From JAAZZIT01 sp964480525 (GTDB taxonomy: Bacteria; Bacillota; Clostridia; Oscillospirales; Ruminococcaceae), in NCBI GenBank assembly GCA_964480525.1, contig CAYZOV010000017.1, positions 1-31,284 of the forward strand: DNA of 31,284 nucleotides, written 5' to 3'. Positions 29,986-31,284 of this stretch are shown piece after piece (the stretch's first letter is position 1; the number at the start of each line of letters is the position of its first letter). The notes under the pieces are model-generated. The model made no database searches. It saw only the letters and a program-made list of their open reading frames with translations, and had not been told where the DNA came from. The position numbers were made by a program, and so were the translations under genes.

Positions 29986-31083
29986 CTACGCCGACAGTTC
30001 AAGCAGACCGAAAGCGTTTTTGTCCGAGGTGGCTGTTTCGTACATACTTTGGGCGAAAACCCCGTACCCCATTGTCACGTCATTTACAAAAACGTGCGTA
30101 ACCGCCCCGACAAGCCGTCCGTTTTGGATAATCGGCGAACCTGACATACCCTGCAAAATCCCCCCTGTTTTGGCAATAAGTTCTTTGTCTGTCACCTGAA
30201 TTACCATATTTTTCGACGATGATTCGCCATGTTTGATTTCCTTAATTTGGATTTCGTAAAGTTGTGGGGTTTTGCCGTCAACGGTGGTCAAAATCTGGGC
30301 TTTTCCCGTTTTGACTTCGTTTTTGTACCCTAGTTCCATAAGATTTTCGGTGAAATTTTCTGTTTTAATTTTCCCGAAAACGCCGTTTTGTTCGTTAAGA
30401 TAAATTTCGCCCACGTCGCCTTTTGGCGTAAATCCGCCCAACAACGCACCCGGCGAACCGTTTTTTGATTTTTTAAAATCGCTTATCACAACGTCCGCAA
30501 CTTTTCCGTCTTTTATGGGTATAATTTTGTTGGTGTCAATGTCGCAAACGGGGTGTCCAAGTCCCCCGAAAGTGCCGTCTTTTGTGAAAAAAGTCAGAGT
30601 TCCGATACCCGCCGAAGAATCTCTCACCCACATTCCGGCTCTGTAACTTCCGTCGCAAACGTCGGGGGTAACTTTTACGGTCTTAATTTCGCCGTTTCGC
30701 CTTATTTCAAATTCTATGGTCTGCCCGTCGCAGTTTTTTATAATATCTGAAATTTCGGCGTTTGAATCCACTTTGCAACCGTTTGCACAAAGAATAATAT
30801 CCCCTGCTTTGATACCGCATTTTTTTGCGGCACAGTCGCCTTTTTGCAAATCCACAACCATCACGCCGTCGGACAAAAGTTTTATTCCAAAAGGTTCTCC
30901 GCTGACGTAAACTTGCGGTCTTTGGGCGTTTGCGCAAGGGGTTAAATCGTGAAAGACGGCAAAATTGTTGCCGTCGTTGACATAATTTTTAAGGGGCGGT
31001 CTATAATAGTAATAACTAAGACACAAAAAAGCCAACGCAAAAGCCACCCCGAAAAAAATACCGCCTAGCTTTGATGTTTTCAT
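29986..31083 (-). CDS. spoIVB: SpoIVB serine peptidase
   Basis: The 365-residue protein (Bacillus subtilis: 426) is the S55 peptidase released from the forespore to cleave SpoIVFA and start SigK activation. An N-terminal membrane anchor (about 5-26) precedes a PDZ domain (about 62-128: GIKAGDIILCANG...IKNCDGQTIEFEI) and the peptidase. The peptidase shows GIGTLTFF, GGLGHPVCD with catalytic H177, and GMSGSPIIQNGRLVGAVTHVFVND with nucleophile S316. The protein ends soon after GYGVFAQSM. It is followed by its own terminator. In most spore formers spo0A comes next and recN precedes; here murL follows instead of spo0A. The upstream 126 bp contain a weak hairpin (CCGAT/ATCGG, 31110-31125) and no clear SigF/SigG promoter. 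Confidence 0.93.
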   Translation of the reverse strand: MKTSKLGGIFFGVAFALAFLCLSYYYYRPPLKNYVNDGNNFAVFHDLTPCANAQRPQVYVSGEPFGIKLLSDGVMVVDLQKGDCAAKKCGIKAGDIILCANGCKVDSNAEISDIIKNCDGQTIEFEIRRNGEIKTVKVTPDVCDGSYRAGMWVRDSSAGIGTLTFFTKDGTFGGLGHPVCDIDTNKIIPIKDGKVADVVISDFKKSKNGSPGALLGGFTPKGDVGEIYLNEQNGVFGKIKTENFTENLMELGYKNEVKTGKAQILTTVDGKTPQLYEIQIKEIKHGESSSKNMVIQVTDKELIAKTGGILQGMSGSPIIQNGRLVGAVTHVFVNDVTMGYGVFAQSMYETATSDKNAFGLLELSA

Positions 31084-31209
31084 ATAAATTTTTCCTTTTT
31101 TTAAAATTGCCGATTTTTTTATCGGTGATTTTATTTTTCGTCTTTTTTAATCTTAAATACCCGTTTGAAAATAAGTATTATTTTCATTGGAAGAATACTA
31201 AGAAAACAC

Positions 31210-31238
31210 TTGAATTCTTAGTTTGTTTTTGGTATAAT
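31210..31238 (+). promoter_or_regulatory. SigA-type promoter reading out of the window
   Basis: TTGAAT (31210-31215), a 17-bp spacer and TATAAT (31233-31238) point rightward. The gene it serves is beyond the window. Confidence 0.65.
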
Positions 31239-31240
31239 AA

Positions 31241-31262
31241 ACGTAAAGCTTTCGCTTTACGT
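31241..31262. other. Perfect hairpin at the start of the rightward transcript
   Basis: ACGTAAAGC-TTTC-GCTTTACGT forms a 9-bp stem with a tetraloop 2 bp after the -10 box, so it would be at or near the 5' end of the RNA. On the - strand it is followed by TTATTATACC and could end a leftward gene entering the window. Either an operator, an RNA-stabilising hairpin or a terminator is possible. Confidence 0.5.
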
Positions 31263-31284
31263 TTGGGTATTTTGCTTTGCCGTC

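Noticed and set aside
31084..31209. SigG/SigF promoter for spoIVB
   Set aside because: No pair of boxes with suitable spacing could be found on the - strand; only AT-rich sequence and a weak hairpin are present.

Overview
The window looks like chromosome of a low-GC, endospore-forming Firmicute of the class Clostridia, probably an Oscillospirales/Ruminococcus-like gut bacterium. This rests on spoIID and spoIVB homologues, PadR-HAAS(DUF1700)-DUF4097, VanZ and YqhQ (DUF1385) proteins, AGGAGG-type ribosome binding sites, and vegetative promoters with near-consensus -35/-10 boxes and a 17-bp spacer. No species can be named from the sequence.

Region 1 (1-5434) is an AT-rich accessory block that reads as a defence island. 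It holds the 3' end of a DNA methyltransferase, a GIY-YIG nuclease, a DUF6119/TIGR04141 gene with an apparent frameshift, and then an XRE repressor divergent from a two-gene operon. That operon joins an EcoRI-type adenine methyltransferase to a DUF262-HNH NTPase/nuclease in place of a classical restriction enzyme.

Region 2 (5435-14391) carries a small ORF, the padR-DUF1700-DUF4097 envelope-stress-like operon, and a GH127 beta-L-arabinofuranosidase behind a perfect cre-like operator. Next come an MFS efflux gene read leftward from a leader-peptide/attenuator region, the RNase P RNA gene, a small lipoprotein, and a GH36 alpha-galactosidase. The two glycosidases fit use of plant polysaccharide side chains.

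Region 3 (14427-26268) is housekeeping: cca, a VanZ-like protein, spoIID (leftward, with Gln where the family has its catalytic Glu) and citrate synthase. It continues with an apparent operon of lipoprotein, PhoB-like regulator, histidine kinase, DUF1385 and prmC, followed by recA-recX.

Region 4 (26302-31083, all leftward) contains an operon starting with a MurL-like PP-loop epimerase overlapping a MurD-family ligase, followed by two small membrane proteins, and then spoIVB. The MurL-MurD pair suggests that D-Glu is put into peptidoglycan by adding L-Glu and then epimerising it, rather than by the classical MurI/MurD route.

The strongest items for follow-up are the attenuator with a 12-residue leader peptide in front of the MFS gene (11280-11391), the MurL-MurD operon, the methyltransferase/DUF262-HNH pair, and the Glu-to-Gln change in SpoIID.
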